Shown: piece after piece, positions 57,175 to 64,000 of the stretch
How positions within the stretch are numbered: position 1 is the stretch's first letter
Layout: the number at the start of each line of letters is the position of its first letter
Made by a program: the position numbers and the translations under genes
Assembly: GCA_017428765.1 (NCBI GenBank)
Contig: JAFRQF010000011.1
Location: 101,176-165,175 of the forward strand
Source of the DNA: Erysipelotrichaceae bacterium
Lineage (GTDB): Bacteria; Bacillota_I; Bacilli_A; Erysipelotrichales; Erysipelotrichaceae
DNA length: 64,000 nt
Direction of reading: 5' to 3'
The notes under the pieces: generated by a model
Told to the model about the DNA's origin: nothing
The model's input: only the letters and a program-made list of their open reading frames with translations
The model's database searches: none

Positions 57175-57969
57175 TTAACCTAATATTGCGGCATCATTGG
57201 AGAATTCTTCTCCGCTGGCCTGTTCGAATTTCTCAAGGAGCGATTCGACGGTCAGCTTTTTCTTTTCTTCCCCCTTGATATCGAGGATGATCTTGCCGTT
57301 ATTCAGCATCAGCAGACGATCGCCATGGATGATGGCATCTTTCATGTTGTGCGTGACCATAAACGTCGTAAGTCCCGACTTGCGGACGATCTTTTCCGTG
57401 ACATCCAGGACTTTGGCAGCTGTTTTGGGATCCAATGCGGCCGTATGTTCGTCCAGTAATAAGAGTTTCGGGCGCTGCAGCGTCGCCATGATCAGCGTCA
57501 GAGCCTGCCTCTGACCTCCGGACAGCAGACCGACTTTGGTCGAAAGACGATCCTCCAATCCGAGATCGAATTCCTTTAACAGGAGTTTGAACGTTTCACG
57601 TTCGGAATTGTTGATGCCCTGACGAAGTCCTCTTTTCAAACCTCTTCTATGAGCTAAGGCGAGATTTTCTTCGATCCACATGTCGGCAGCCGTGCCCATC
57701 ATCGGATCCTGGAAGACACGTCCGATGTATTTCGCCCTTTTGTCTTCGCTGAGTTTCGTGACATCGATATCATCGATGAAGATCTTTCCTTCATCGACCA
57801 ACCATACGCCGGCGATCGCATTGAGAAGTGTGGATTTACCGGCACCGTTTGAGCCGATGACCGTGACGAATTCCCCGTCATTGAGCACTAAGTCTACCCC
57901 GTTGAGAGCAACTTTCTCATTGATCGTTCTGGGGTTGAATGTCTTTCTGATATTTTCGATCCTTAACAT
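57175..57969 (-). CDS. ABC transporter ATPase of the T-box-regulated importer
   Basis: The energising subunit of the importer encoded in the same operon. The 264 residues have Walker A IGSNGAGKST, the signature LLSGGQRQALTLIMA and Walker B LLLLDEHTAALDPKTA, followed by the MVTHNMKDA switch. It is coupled to the permease gene by a one-base gap, with SD AGGGGA. This subunit type goes with permease families of the branched-chain or TrpXYZ-like group. Confidence 0.9.
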   Translation of the reverse strand: MLRIENIRKTFNPRTINEKVALNGVDLVLNDGEFVTVIGSNGAGKSTLLNAIAGVWLVDEGKIFIDDIDVTKLSEDKRAKYIGRVFQDPMMGTAADMWIEENLALAHRRGLKRGLRQGINNSERETFKLLLKEFDLGLEDRLSTKVGLLSGGQRQALTLIMATLQRPKLLLLDEHTAALDPKTAAKVLDVTEKIVRKSGLTTFMVTHNMKDAIIHGDRLLMLNNGKIILDIKGEEKKKLTVESLLEKFEQASGEEFSNDAAILG

Positions 57970-57970
57970 A

Positions 57971-58855
57971 TCATTCCCCTTTCTTCAGATTCGGTATGGC
58001 AAGAGATAACATGACGATGATCGCCGTTGCCAACTTAAGATCGTTGGAATCGACTCGGAGCCATAAGACGATGATCATGATCAGATAATACGTTATACCG
58101 CCCAGGATGACGAAGATCAGTCTTGTGAAAAACTGGCAGCCTTTCGGGAAGATGATCTCGGATAAGACTTCGCCGATGATGATCGCCGCAAGGCCGATGA
58201 CGATGGCGCCTCTGCCCATATTGATGTCGGAGAAGCCCTGGTATTGAGCCATCAGACCGCCCGCTAAAGCAACTAAGCCGTTGCCTAAAGCAAAGCCGAT
58301 GACTTTCATATTGTTGACATTGATGCCCTGGGCCTTTGCCATGCGTTCATTGTTGCCGGTAGCACGGATGGCGCAGCCCTGTTCGGTTCCGAAATACCAG
58401 TACATGATCATGATCAGACATGCTGCAAACAGACCGCCGACCAGTATCGCTTTTGGAATGGAACGCATCGAGATGAAGACATTATTTTTAGAAGGATTGC
58501 ATGAAACATTGGCGACCATACCCATGATGTGCAGGTTGATCGAATACAAGCCAAACTGCACAAGGATTCCGGAAAGGATAGCCGGGATCTTTAATTTGGT
58601 ATGGATAAGACCGGTGATACAGCCTACGACGATGCCGGTCACAAAAGCGCATAATATTGCGATCCAGGGATTGACTTTCGCTGTTATCAGCATGACCGCA
58701 ACAGCCCCACCCGTGGCAAAAGAGCCATCCACTGTAAGGTCTGACTCTTTTAAGACGCGGAACGTGATATAGATACCCAGGGCCATGATGCCCCAGATGA
58801 TACCTTGGGCGATACCGCCAGGGATCCTGGAAATGAGATTCGAAACAGTGATCAT
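57971..58855 (-). CDS. ABC transporter permease (TrpY/YufQ-like)
   Basis: A membrane permease of 294 residues with eight to ten hydrophobic segments. It contains GIYITFRVLKESDLTVDGSFATGGAVAVML and KIPAILSGILVQFGLYSINL, typical of permeases paired with ABC_sub_bind receptors. It lies between the receptor and ATPase genes, with SD AGGAAG. The substrate is inferred from the T-box leader: an amino acid, probably tyrosine. Confidence 0.88.
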   Translation of the reverse strand: MITVSNLISRIPGGIAQGIIWGIMALGIYITFRVLKESDLTVDGSFATGGAVAVMLITAKVNPWIAILCAFVTGIVVGCITGLIHTKLKIPAILSGILVQFGLYSINLHIMGMVANVSCNPSKNNVFISMRSIPKAILVGGLFAACLIMIMYWYFGTEQGCAIRATGNNERMAKAQGINVNNMKVIGFALGNGLVALAGGLMAQYQGFSDINMGRGAIVIGLAAIIIGEVLSEIIFPKGCQFFTRLIFVILGGITYYLIMIIVLWLRVDSNDLKLATAIIVMLSLAIPNLKKGE

Positions 58856-58870
58856 ATATATGCTTCCTGA

Positions 58871-59854
58871 TTATTCGATCGGTTCAAAGTCCTCCGGTAC
58901 GCTGACACCAAGCAGGTCACAGACCTCCGGATTGAACTTCCTGACCGGATTTTCAAAATACTGGATCGGCATCTCTTCGATCCTGGATTCGCCATTCAGG
59001 ATCTTTACCGCCATCTGGCCGGTCGTGACGCCCAAGTCATAGTAATTGATCGTCAAAGTAGCGATACCGCAAAGAGAACAGATGCCTTCTTCTCCGGCGA
59101 TGACCGGGATCTTCTTTTCCAGAACGACATTGGCGATCGTTTCCGCACAGCTTGCCGCCTGGTTGTCGGTCGGGATGTAGATCAGATCGACTTGCGAACA
59201 CAAGTCTTCGCAAACCATCGAGATATCATTGGAATCGGTAAAGGAAGCCGTCTTTACTTCAATACCCTTTTGAGTCAGTTCATCGGAAACGACTTCGACC
59301 TGGTATTTGGAATTTGCTTCATTGGAACAGAAGATGATACCGACGGTCTTTGTTTCAGGGAAAAGATCAAGGATCATCTGTGCCTGCTGATCAAGCGGTG
59401 CCAGATCGCTGGTGCCGGATACGTTGGATCCGATCAGACCGTTGAAGCCGTCGATGCCTAAGGCGACACCATATTCCGTAACCGAAGTGCCTAAGATCGG
59501 GATGTCCTCCGTTGCCGATACGGCAGCCTGCAAAGCCGGTGTGGCATTAGCCATGATCATATCGACGCCGTCATTGACGAAACCCTGTACGATCGTTGAA
59601 CAGGTCGCGGAATCGCCTGCCGCATTCTGTACGTTGATGTCCGCATCCGGGAAGGCTTTCTTCACTTCATCGACGAAACCCTGTGTTGCAGCATCGAGCG
59701 CCGCATGCTGGACCAGCTGTACGACACCGATCTTCAATGTCTTTGTTTCTTCAAAACTTCCTTCCGGCTGCTCAGAACTGCCGCCGTTCGAGGAACAGCC
59801 CGCCAATGTCAGTACCATCAGTACCGACAGCAACATCACTAATAACTTTTTCAT
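58871..59854 (-). CDS. substrate-binding lipoprotein of an amino-acid ABC importer
   Basis: A receptor of the ABC_sub_bind (TrpX-like) family. MKKLLVMLLSVLMVLTLAGC is a lipoprotein signal with lipobox LAGC (Cys20). The mature 308 residues show KIGVVQLVQHAALDAATQGF, VGIIFCSNEANSKYQV and YIPTDNQAA. The ATG at 59854 follows AAAGGAG; the upstream frame is the T-box terminator and is rejected. It is the first gene of the operon. In known relatives the ligand is tryptophan, but the specifier here suggests tyrosine. Confidence 0.9.
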   Translation of the reverse strand: MKKLLVMLLSVLMVLTLAGCSSNGGSSEQPEGSFEETKTLKIGVVQLVQHAALDAATQGFVDEVKKAFPDADINVQNAAGDSATCSTIVQGFVNDGVDMIMANATPALQAAVSATEDIPILGTSVTEYGVALGIDGFNGLIGSNVSGTSDLAPLDQQAQMILDLFPETKTVGIIFCSNEANSKYQVEVVSDELTQKGIEVKTASFTDSNDISMVCEDLCSQVDLIYIPTDNQAASCAETIANVVLEKKIPVIAGEEGICSLCGIATLTINYYDLGVTTGQMAVKILNGESRIEEMPIQYFENPVRKFNPEVCDLLGVSVPEDFEPIE

Positions 59855-59874
59855 GCAATCTTTCTCCTTTAAAC

Positions 59875-60122
59875 AAAAAAAACGTCCCTGCAAGGACGAA
59901 TTCACCGTGTTACCACCTTTTTTCACCAGCACATCACTATGCCGATCTTACCAGCCACAATCATGGCTTTGTCTTTTAACGGAGACATGCCGGGATCTCC
60001 TACTGGATTCAAAGATCCGACTCGGTAATGTATTCTCGCAGAATTTCCATAGCTGTTTGCACCATCCACAGCCTCTCTTTAATGGTCTTTAAGCGATACT
60101 GTTTACTTCAAAGTCTGTAACT
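59875..60122 (-). promoter_or_regulatory. T-box leader, probable tyrosine specifier
   Basis: The leader contains AGAGAGGCTGTGG and GGTGCAAACAGC (stem I distal parts), CCAGTAGGAGATCCCGG, the T-box AAGGTGGTAACACGG (59919-59905) and the terminator CGTCCTTGCAGGGACG (59898-59883) followed by T8. The GAA-NNN-R specifier context gives GAA-TAC-A, with TAC at 60032-60030 (Tyr). Uncharged tRNA would stabilise the antiterminator and turn the ABC importer genes on. Confidence 0.85.
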
Positions 60123-60128
60123 GAGTTT

Positions 60129-60157
60129 ATTTTAAAAGAATAATGTAAGTGTGTCAA
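60129..60157 (-). promoter_or_regulatory. promoter of the T-box-ABC operon
   Basis: TTGACA (60157-60152), 17 bases, TAAAAT (60134-60129), the best -35 box found in the window. Confidence 0.85.
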
Positions 60158-60190
60158 CGATTATTTTTCATTTTCTTTCTGAAAATATTT

Positions 60191-61054
60191 TCATTGATTT
60201 TTATTACCGATCAGCTCGTTTCCTAAAGATGCACAAAGGATCATAGCCGCCCCTATCAAAGAGGAGATCCCAAGCGGTTCATGGAAGACCAGAGCACCGA
60301 TCATAAAGTTCAGGACCGGTTCAAGATAGCCTAAGATCGCGATGCTTTGCGAAGGCAGAACATCGATCGAAGAGAAATAACAGATATATGCGACACCGGT
60401 ATGTACGAAGCCCAATAACAGTACGATCAGAGTCGATCGAAGATCAAAGCTTACCGGGAAACCGTGATTGAATACGACATAAGGGAAAACGATCACAGCA
60501 GACGCCAAAAGCTGTACGAGCGTCTTTTCCAAAGGTTTGATATCCGTAAGCCTTTTGTTGCATAAGACGAGTACGACAAAGCCAAGTGCTGCCAGAGAAC
60601 CGTAGAGGACGCAATGCATATCCGCTTTGACATCCGCAGAAAAGATACCTATCAGAAGAAACATGCCAATTACTGCCATCAGGATGAATACGATCTGTAT
60701 CGGCTGTATTTTTTCCTTATAGACCAATGTCGTGATGATCACCACGGCGATCGGTGCCATATAGTTGCACAAAGACGAGATCGCTATGCCATAGCGGTAG
60801 CCGGCAAAAAGAAAGACCCAGTTGAAGCCTAAGGCAAAGCCGGAAAGAAGAAGGATCCTGAGATTCTTTCTGATCGCTGCCATATCGAGCTTTTCCTTAC
60901 GCATGGAAAGAACCAGAAATATGAACAAGGAGCCAAGGACTCCCCTTCCCAGTACGACGAATTCCGAAGAATAGGATACGAAATGCAAGAAAAAGCCGAT
61001 GGTCCCATATAAGAATAAGGCGAACAAATATCGTAAGGTCGCAGAGTTTTTCAT
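60191..61054 (-). CDS. EamA/DMT-superfamily transporter
   Basis: A 287-residue membrane protein with ten predicted hydrophobic segments in two EamA repeats (for example ALGFNWVFLFAGYRYGIAIS in the first half and SSIDVLPSQSIAILGYLEPV in the second). Such proteins export or import small metabolites; the substrate is unknown. The ATG at 61054 is used, since a TTG further upstream lies inside the -10 hexamer. TGGTATAGT ends 11 bases before the ATG, so the leader is only about five bases, without SD. Confidence 0.85.
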   Translation of the reverse strand: MKNSATLRYLFALFLYGTIGFFLHFVSYSSEFVVLGRGVLGSLFIFLVLSMRKEKLDMAAIRKNLRILLLSGFALGFNWVFLFAGYRYGIAISSLCNYMAPIAVVIITTLVYKEKIQPIQIVFILMAVIGMFLLIGIFSADVKADMHCVLYGSLAALGFVVLVLCNKRLTDIKPLEKTLVQLLASAVIVFPYVVFNHGFPVSFDLRSTLIVLLLGFVHTGVAYICYFSSIDVLPSQSIAILGYLEPVLNFMIGALVFHEPLGISSLIGAAMILCASLGNELIGNKNQ

Positions 61055-61065
61055 AAATCGAATCA

Positions 61066-61074
61066 ACTATACCA
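61066..61074 (-). promoter_or_regulatory. extended -10 promoter of the EamA gene
   Basis: TG-G-TATAGT with the hexamer at 61071-61066, 11 bases from the ATG. Confidence 0.5.
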
Positions 61075-61126
61075 CGATCTGAGTCATAGCCCGTCAAAAA
61101 CACTTTCACAAGTGATACGGCTTCAA

Positions 61127-61155
61127 TTGAAATTCTGAAAGATTAGTGATACATT
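61127..61155 (+). promoter_or_regulatory. promoter of the first tRNA-Arg(ACG)
   Basis: TTGAAA (61127-61132), 17 bases, TACATT (61150-61155) with TG one base before the hexamer. Confidence 0.65.
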
Positions 61156-61245
61156 AAATAAGCGATGTGCCTGTAGCTCAACTGGATAGAGTGTTTGGCT
61201 ACGAACCAAAAGGTTGCGAGTTCAAGTCTTGCCAGGCACGCCACT
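61143..61245 (+). repeat. 103-base exact direct repeat, copy 1 (carries tRNA-Arg)
   Basis: Identical to 63748-63850: 24 upstream bases including TGATACATT, the full tRNA and CT after it. The -35 boxes lie outside the repeat. Confidence 0.9.
61167..61243 (+). tRNA. tRNA-Arg(ACG)
   Basis: A 77-base tRNA with acceptor stem GTGCCTG/CAGGCAC, encoded CCA, the anticodon loop CTACGAA and T arm GTTCAAGTC. The anticodon ACG (61201-61203) reads CGN arginine codons after deamination to inosine. An identical copy lies at 63772-63848. Confidence 0.95.
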
Positions 61246-61256
61246 CTTGAAAAACA

Positions 61257-61278
61257 AACCGCAGAAAGCGGTTTTTCT
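61257..61278 (+). terminator. terminator of tRNA-Arg copy 1
   Basis: AACCGC-AGAAA-GCGGTT followed by TTTCTT. Confidence 0.8.
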
Positions 61279-61293
61279 TATACTGTCGGCTTA

Positions 61294-61302
61294 TGATATT
61301 AT
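61294..61302 (+). promoter_or_regulatory. extended -10 promoter of argS
   Basis: TG-A-TATTAT (61294-61302), then AAGGAG before ATG 61326. Confidence 0.55.
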
Positions 61303-61325
61303 AGTTAGGTCAAGGAGAAAACCTT

Positions 61326-62987
61326 ATGAATATTGAAGAAAAGATCGTAAATGTGCTCAAGCAGATCGTGAAAGACATATTCCAGCTGGAACCGGAAGAA
61401 GGTCTTGTCATGATCGAGATCCCGAAAGAAAACAGCAACGGCGATTATTCCACCAATCTTGCCATGCGTCTGACTAAGATTTTGAAAAGACGTCCGCAGG
61501 AGATCGCCGCACAGATAAAAGAAGAAGCGGAAAAGCGTCTGGATATCGTCGATTCCATCGATATCGCCGGTCCGGGCTTCATTAACTTCTGGCTGAAGAA
61601 AGACGCGATGGCCAACATCATCAATACCGTCATCGATCAAAACGAAGCTTACGGTTCCTCTGATGCCGGTAAGGGACTGAAAGTCCTGGAGGAATATGTC
61701 TCTGCCAATCCGACCGGACCGCTGCATTGCGGCCATGCCAGAGGCGCCTGCTGGGGCGATTCCTGTGTCCGCATCATGAGAAAAGCCGGATACGATGTCA
61801 CAAGAGAATACTACATCAACGATGCCGGTGCGCAGATGCTCAACTTAGGCAAATCGCTGCTGGGAAGATACAGAGAACTCTATGGTCTGGATTTCACGCT
61901 TCCGGAAGACGGCTATCACGGACCGGATGTCATCGAGATCGCAAAACAGATCAAAGAAGAATATGGCGACAAGTATCTGAACATGAAGGAAGAAGACGCC
62001 ATCGAAGAACTGCGCGAAGTCGGCAGGACCCTCGAACTTGAAAGGATCCGCAAGGACCTCGCCTACTACGGATGCGAGTTTGATTCCTGGATCTCCGAAA
62101 AGTGGATCTTATCGCAAGGCAAAGTTTCTGACGCTGTCGAAAAGATGAAAGAAATGGGTCTGACCTATGAATCCGAAGGTGCCTTATGGTTCGCTTCTTC
62201 CAAATACGGCGACGACAAGGACAGAGTCTTGGTCAAATCCGATGGCTACTACACCTATCTGACTCCGGATATCGCCAACCACATTCATAAATTCGAAAGA
62301 GGATATGACCTCTTAGTCAACATCTGGGGTGCCGATCATCACGGCTACATCCCTCGTATGAAGGCTGCTATGAAGGCATTGGGCTATGATCCTGATCATC
62401 TGCAGGTCGACTTATGCCAGATGGTGCGTATGATCGAAAACGGCAAGGAAGTAAAGATGTCCAAACGTACCGGCAATGCGATCACCTTAAGAGAACTGAT
62501 CGATGATATCGGGCTCGATTGTGCAAGATACTTCTTCTTATCCAAGGCTCTGGATACCCACCTCGATTTCGATCTGACGCTTGCCAGGACGCAATCCAAC
62601 GATAACCCTGTCTATTATGCCCAATACGCATATGCCAGGATCTGTTCCGTCCTTCGTCAGGCAAAGGCTCCTTACCGGAAAAAGGATTCCTATTCCCTGT
62701 TGAAAGACACGAAAGAAGTCGATCTGCTCAAGCACATCTCTTCTTTCGCAGATGTCGTTGCCGACTCGGCAGCCAACAGAAGTCCGAACAAGATCTGCAA
62801 CTACGTACAGAAGCTTGCGACTTACTTCCATTCCTTCTACGGCGCCTGCAAGATCAACGATCCGCAAAACCCGGAATTATCCAACGAACGTCTCGCCTTA
62901 TGCGATGCGACAAGGATCACATTGAAAAACGCTCTTGAACTGCTCGGTGTCTCCGCACCTGAAAGCATGTCCAAGGGCGAAGCTTAA
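61326..62987 (+). CDS. argS: arginyl-tRNA synthetase
   Basis: This class I enzyme charges tRNA-Arg. The 553 residues have an N-terminal Add-1 domain with a GDYSTNLAMRL stretch. The HIGH-like motif is ANPTGPLHCGHARGA, the KMSKR motif is KEVKMSKRTGNAITL, and the C-terminal anticodon domain is alpha-helical. The SD AAGGAG precedes the ATG. It is flanked by tRNA-Arg genes on both sides: (ACG) upstream and at 63772, and (TCT) at 63600. Confidence 0.97.
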   Translation: MNIEEKIVNVLKQIVKDIFQLEPEEGLVMIEIPKENSNGDYSTNLAMRLTKILKRRPQEIAAQIKEEAEKRLDIVDSIDIAGPGFINFWLKKDAMANIINTVIDQNEAYGSSDAGKGLKVLEEYVSANPTGPLHCGHARGACWGDSCVRIMRKAGYDVTREYYINDAGAQMLNLGKSLLGRYRELYGLDFTLPEDGYHGPDVIEIAKQIKEEYGDKYLNMKEEDAIEELREVGRTLELERIRKDLAYYGCEFDSWISEKWILSQGKVSDAVEKMKEMGLTYESEGALWFASSKYGDDKDRVLVKSDGYYTYLTPDIANHIHKFERGYDLLVNIWGADHHGYIPRMKAAMKALGYDPDHLQVDLCQMVRMIENGKEVKMSKRTGNAITLRELIDDIGLDCARYFFLSKALDTHLDFDLTLARTQSNDNPVYYAQYAYARICSVLRQAKAPYRKKDSYSLLKDTKEVDLLKHISSFADVVADSAANRSPNKICNYVQKLATYFHSFYGACKINDPQNPELSNERLALCDATRITLKNALELLGVSAPESMSKGEA

Positions 62988-62993
62988 AATGAC

Positions 62994-63017
62994 AAAAACC
63001 GCTTGAAGCGGTTTTTA
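62994..63017. terminator. bidirectional terminator between argS and the GNAT gene
   Basis: AAAAACCGC-TTGAA-GCGGTTTTTA, with the GNAT stop codon on its right edge. The same stem sequence recurs at 63858-63878. Confidence 0.8.
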
Positions 63018-63533
63018 AAATACATATTCAAATAATGAAACCAGAATATTACCGGTATCTTCATAACAGACTTCCTTATCTCCCTGATAGAGGAAGCCGG
63101 CTTTTTCATAAAGCTTTGCGGCGGCGAGATTCCCTTTTACGGCATCCAGGTGGATCGCTTTGGAAGTCTTTTTCGTCTCATGAATGATATTTTCCAATAA
63201 CTTCAAGGCAAGCCCCCTGCCTCTGTATTCAGGATCGATGGCAAATAAGTGCAAGACGGCGATCTCTTCATCCGGAAATATAACAGACCAGTTTCCGCCC
63301 TTGTAGATCGGATCTTCTTTTAACGATACGATGCCCGCCCCGATGATCTTCTCCTCATCTTTCAAGACATAGACCTTATCCATTTTTAGATGATCTTTCA
63401 GATCGTTCCAAGAAGGATAGACATCCTTTGTCCAATCGGCGGAATATTCATCGAATCTCTGATTATCGATGACCCGATCATAGAGATCATAAAGCTCAGA
63501 AAGATCTTCTATTCTGCACAGTACGCATTTCAT
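63015..63533 (-). CDS. GNAT family acetyltransferase
   Basis: A 172-residue N-acetyltransferase of unknown substrate. The acetyl-CoA motif is HLFAIDPEYRGRGLALKLLE (in part EYRGRGLALK), followed by KAIHLDAVKGNLAAAKLYEKAGF, a typical GNAT C terminus. The ATG at 63533 is preferred. TATAAT ends six bases before it and no SD is present, again suggesting a leaderless mRNA; codons further upstream overlap the promoter. It lies between argS and tRNA-Arg(TCT). Confidence 0.85.
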   Translation of the reverse strand: MKCVLCRIEDLSELYDLYDRVIDNQRFDEYSADWTKDVYPSWNDLKDHLKMDKVYVLKDEEKIIGAGIVSLKEDPIYKGGNWSVIFPDEEIAVLHLFAIDPEYRGRGLALKLLENIIHETKKTSKAIHLDAVKGNLAAAKLYEKAGFLYQGDKEVCYEDTGNILVSLFEYVF

Positions 63534-63539
63534 GTTTCC

Positions 63540-63545
63540 ATTATA
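63540..63545 (-). promoter_or_regulatory. -10 element of the GNAT gene (predicted leaderless)
   Basis: TATAAT followed by GGAAAC and ATG; no SD. Confidence 0.55.
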
Positions 63546-63599
63546 GGAAAAAGAATGCCGGAACAAAAAGAAAACACCCTTTCAGGTGTCATATTCTGC

Positions 63600-63676
63600 T
63601 GGCGTCCATGGAGAGACTCGAACTCCCGACCGTCCGCTTAGAAGGCGGATGCTCTATCCAACTGAGCTACATGGAC
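63600..63676 (-). tRNA. tRNA-Arg(TCT)
   Basis: A 77-base tRNA with acceptor stem GTCCATG/CATGGAC, encoded CCA, anticodon loop CTTCTAA with TCT at 63642-63640, D arm AGCTCAGTTGGATAGAGC and T arm GTTCGAGTC. It reads AGA and possibly AGG. It lies divergent from the second tRNA-Arg(ACG). Confidence 0.95.
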
Positions 63677-63731
63677 ACAAAAGTATCCTATCATTTTTGA
63701 AATCTGTTTTCAATAAATCGTCTTCATCGAT

Positions 63732-63760
63732 TTGAATTTATTCTTTTTTAGTGATACATT
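63732..63760 (+). promoter_or_regulatory. promoter of the second tRNA-Arg(ACG)
   Basis: TTGAAT (63732-63737), 17 bases, TACATT (63755-63760). Confidence 0.65.
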
Positions 63761-63850
63761 AAATAAGCGATGTGCCTGTAGCTCAACTGGATAGAGTGTT
63801 TGGCTACGAACCAAAAGGTTGCGAGTTCAAGTCTTGCCAGGCACGCCACT
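63748..63850 (+). repeat. 103-base exact direct repeat, copy 2 (carries tRNA-Arg)
   Basis: Identical to 61143-61245. The flanks differ on both sides. Confidence 0.9.
63772..63848 (+). tRNA. tRNA-Arg(ACG), second copy
   Basis: The 77 bases are identical to 61167-61243, including the anticodon ACG and encoded CCA. Confidence 0.95.
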
Positions 63851-63857
63851 ACAAATC

Positions 63858-63878
63858 AAAAACCGCTTGAAGCGGTTT
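63858..63878 (+). terminator. hairpin after tRNA-Arg copy 2
   Basis: AAAACCGC-TTGAA-GCGGTTT with the same core as the argS terminator. The T tract is short, so termination may be incomplete. Confidence 0.5.
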
Positions 63879-63890
63879 CAGACTGTTGAC

Positions 63891-63928
63891 AAACGGACAT
63901 TTTCAAAACGAAGATGTCCGTTTTTCTT
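63891..63928 (+). terminator. second terminator after tRNA-Arg copy 2
   Basis: AAACGGACAT and ATGTCCGTTT form a 10-bp stem followed by TTCTTT. The last 72 bases of the window, 63929-64000, show no recognisable feature. Confidence 0.75.
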
Positions 63929-64000
63929 TGATTCTTCCGGTTTTGGAATAGGATTTTAAAGAAATTGATGAAAATGTTCATGAAAAGGAAGCGGTATAAG

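Noticed and set aside
60045..60052. TGG in the T-box leader as tryptophan specifier
   Set aside because: It falls in the stem region before the GAA context and is not followed by the purine-C pattern; TAC fits better. Not excluded without folding.
1..64000. CRISPR arrays, insertion sequences or prophage
   Set aside because: No regularly spaced repeats, transposase or phage genes are visible. The only long exact repeat is the tRNA-Arg duplication.

Overview
The window is a housekeeping stretch of a low-GC Gram-positive (Bacillota) chromosome. SufCDSUB order, RNase Y with YmdB, GpsB next to rnpB, RecU with a class A PBP, PrpC with a PASTA kinase, a one-chain glycyl-tRNA synthetase next to dnaG and rpoD, T-box and yybP-ykoY leaders, and the absence of sporulation genes point to an Erysipelotrichia-like Firmicute. 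That placement is inference; genus and species cannot be read from this sequence. I found no phage, insertion sequence, CRISPR array, rRNA or defence island.

Layout. 1-170: end of rpmB. 223-7662 (minus): operon priA-rsmB-rlmN-prpC-prkC-rpe. 7686-12266 (minus): sufCDSUB for Fe-S assembly. 12410-14680 (plus): membrane PpiC isomerase, a foldase-like lipoprotein and a HIT protein. 14677-18809 (minus): pgsA, recA, rny-ymdB. 18910-19555 (minus): gpsB and RNase P RNA. 19655-23247 (plus): recU and a 1006-residue class A PBP. 23325-26539 (minus): truB, a short ribF, an rRNA methyltransferase and an Asp23 protein. 26572-27306 (plus): a TtcA-like protein. 27372-30284 (minus): P-type ATPase behind a Mn-type riboswitch. 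30331-31137 (plus): orphan radical SAM protein. 31119-34289 (minus): SpoU methylase, FAD oxidoreductase, TetR, rpsO. 34428-42618: maltodextrin use (malQ, lipoprotein amylase, malKEFG). 42656-46461 (minus): fmt-lepA-hemW. 46544-46807 (plus): rpsT. 46879-55842 (minus): FAD oxidoreductase-glyS-dnaG-rpoD-trmK-glgP. 55946-57136 (plus): CofE-like ligase. 57175-60157 (minus): T-box-controlled ABC importer. 60191-64000: EamA permease, argS, GNAT acetyltransferase and three tRNA-Arg genes.

How the genes fit together. The malto-oligosaccharide system is nearly complete: surface amylase, ABC uptake, 4-alpha-glucanotransferase and, 4 kb away from malK, the phosphorylase. Most remaining genes serve translation (methyltransferases, TruB, Fmt, LepA, ArgS, GlyS, ribosomal proteins) or envelope growth (PASTA kinase/phosphatase, GpsB, PBP, PgsA).

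The most interesting signals are regulatory. At least six genes or operons (priA, pgsA, truB, ttcA-like, radical SAM, GNAT) have a -10 hexamer ending six bases before the start codon and no usable Shine-Dalgarno. This predicts leaderless mRNAs. Other notable items are a T-box whose specifier reads TAC (Tyr), a Mn-type riboswitch with mutually exclusive hairpins, a RibF without a recognisable kinase motif, and a 103-base exact duplication carrying tRNA-Arg(ACG). I did not find a clearly new multi-gene system.
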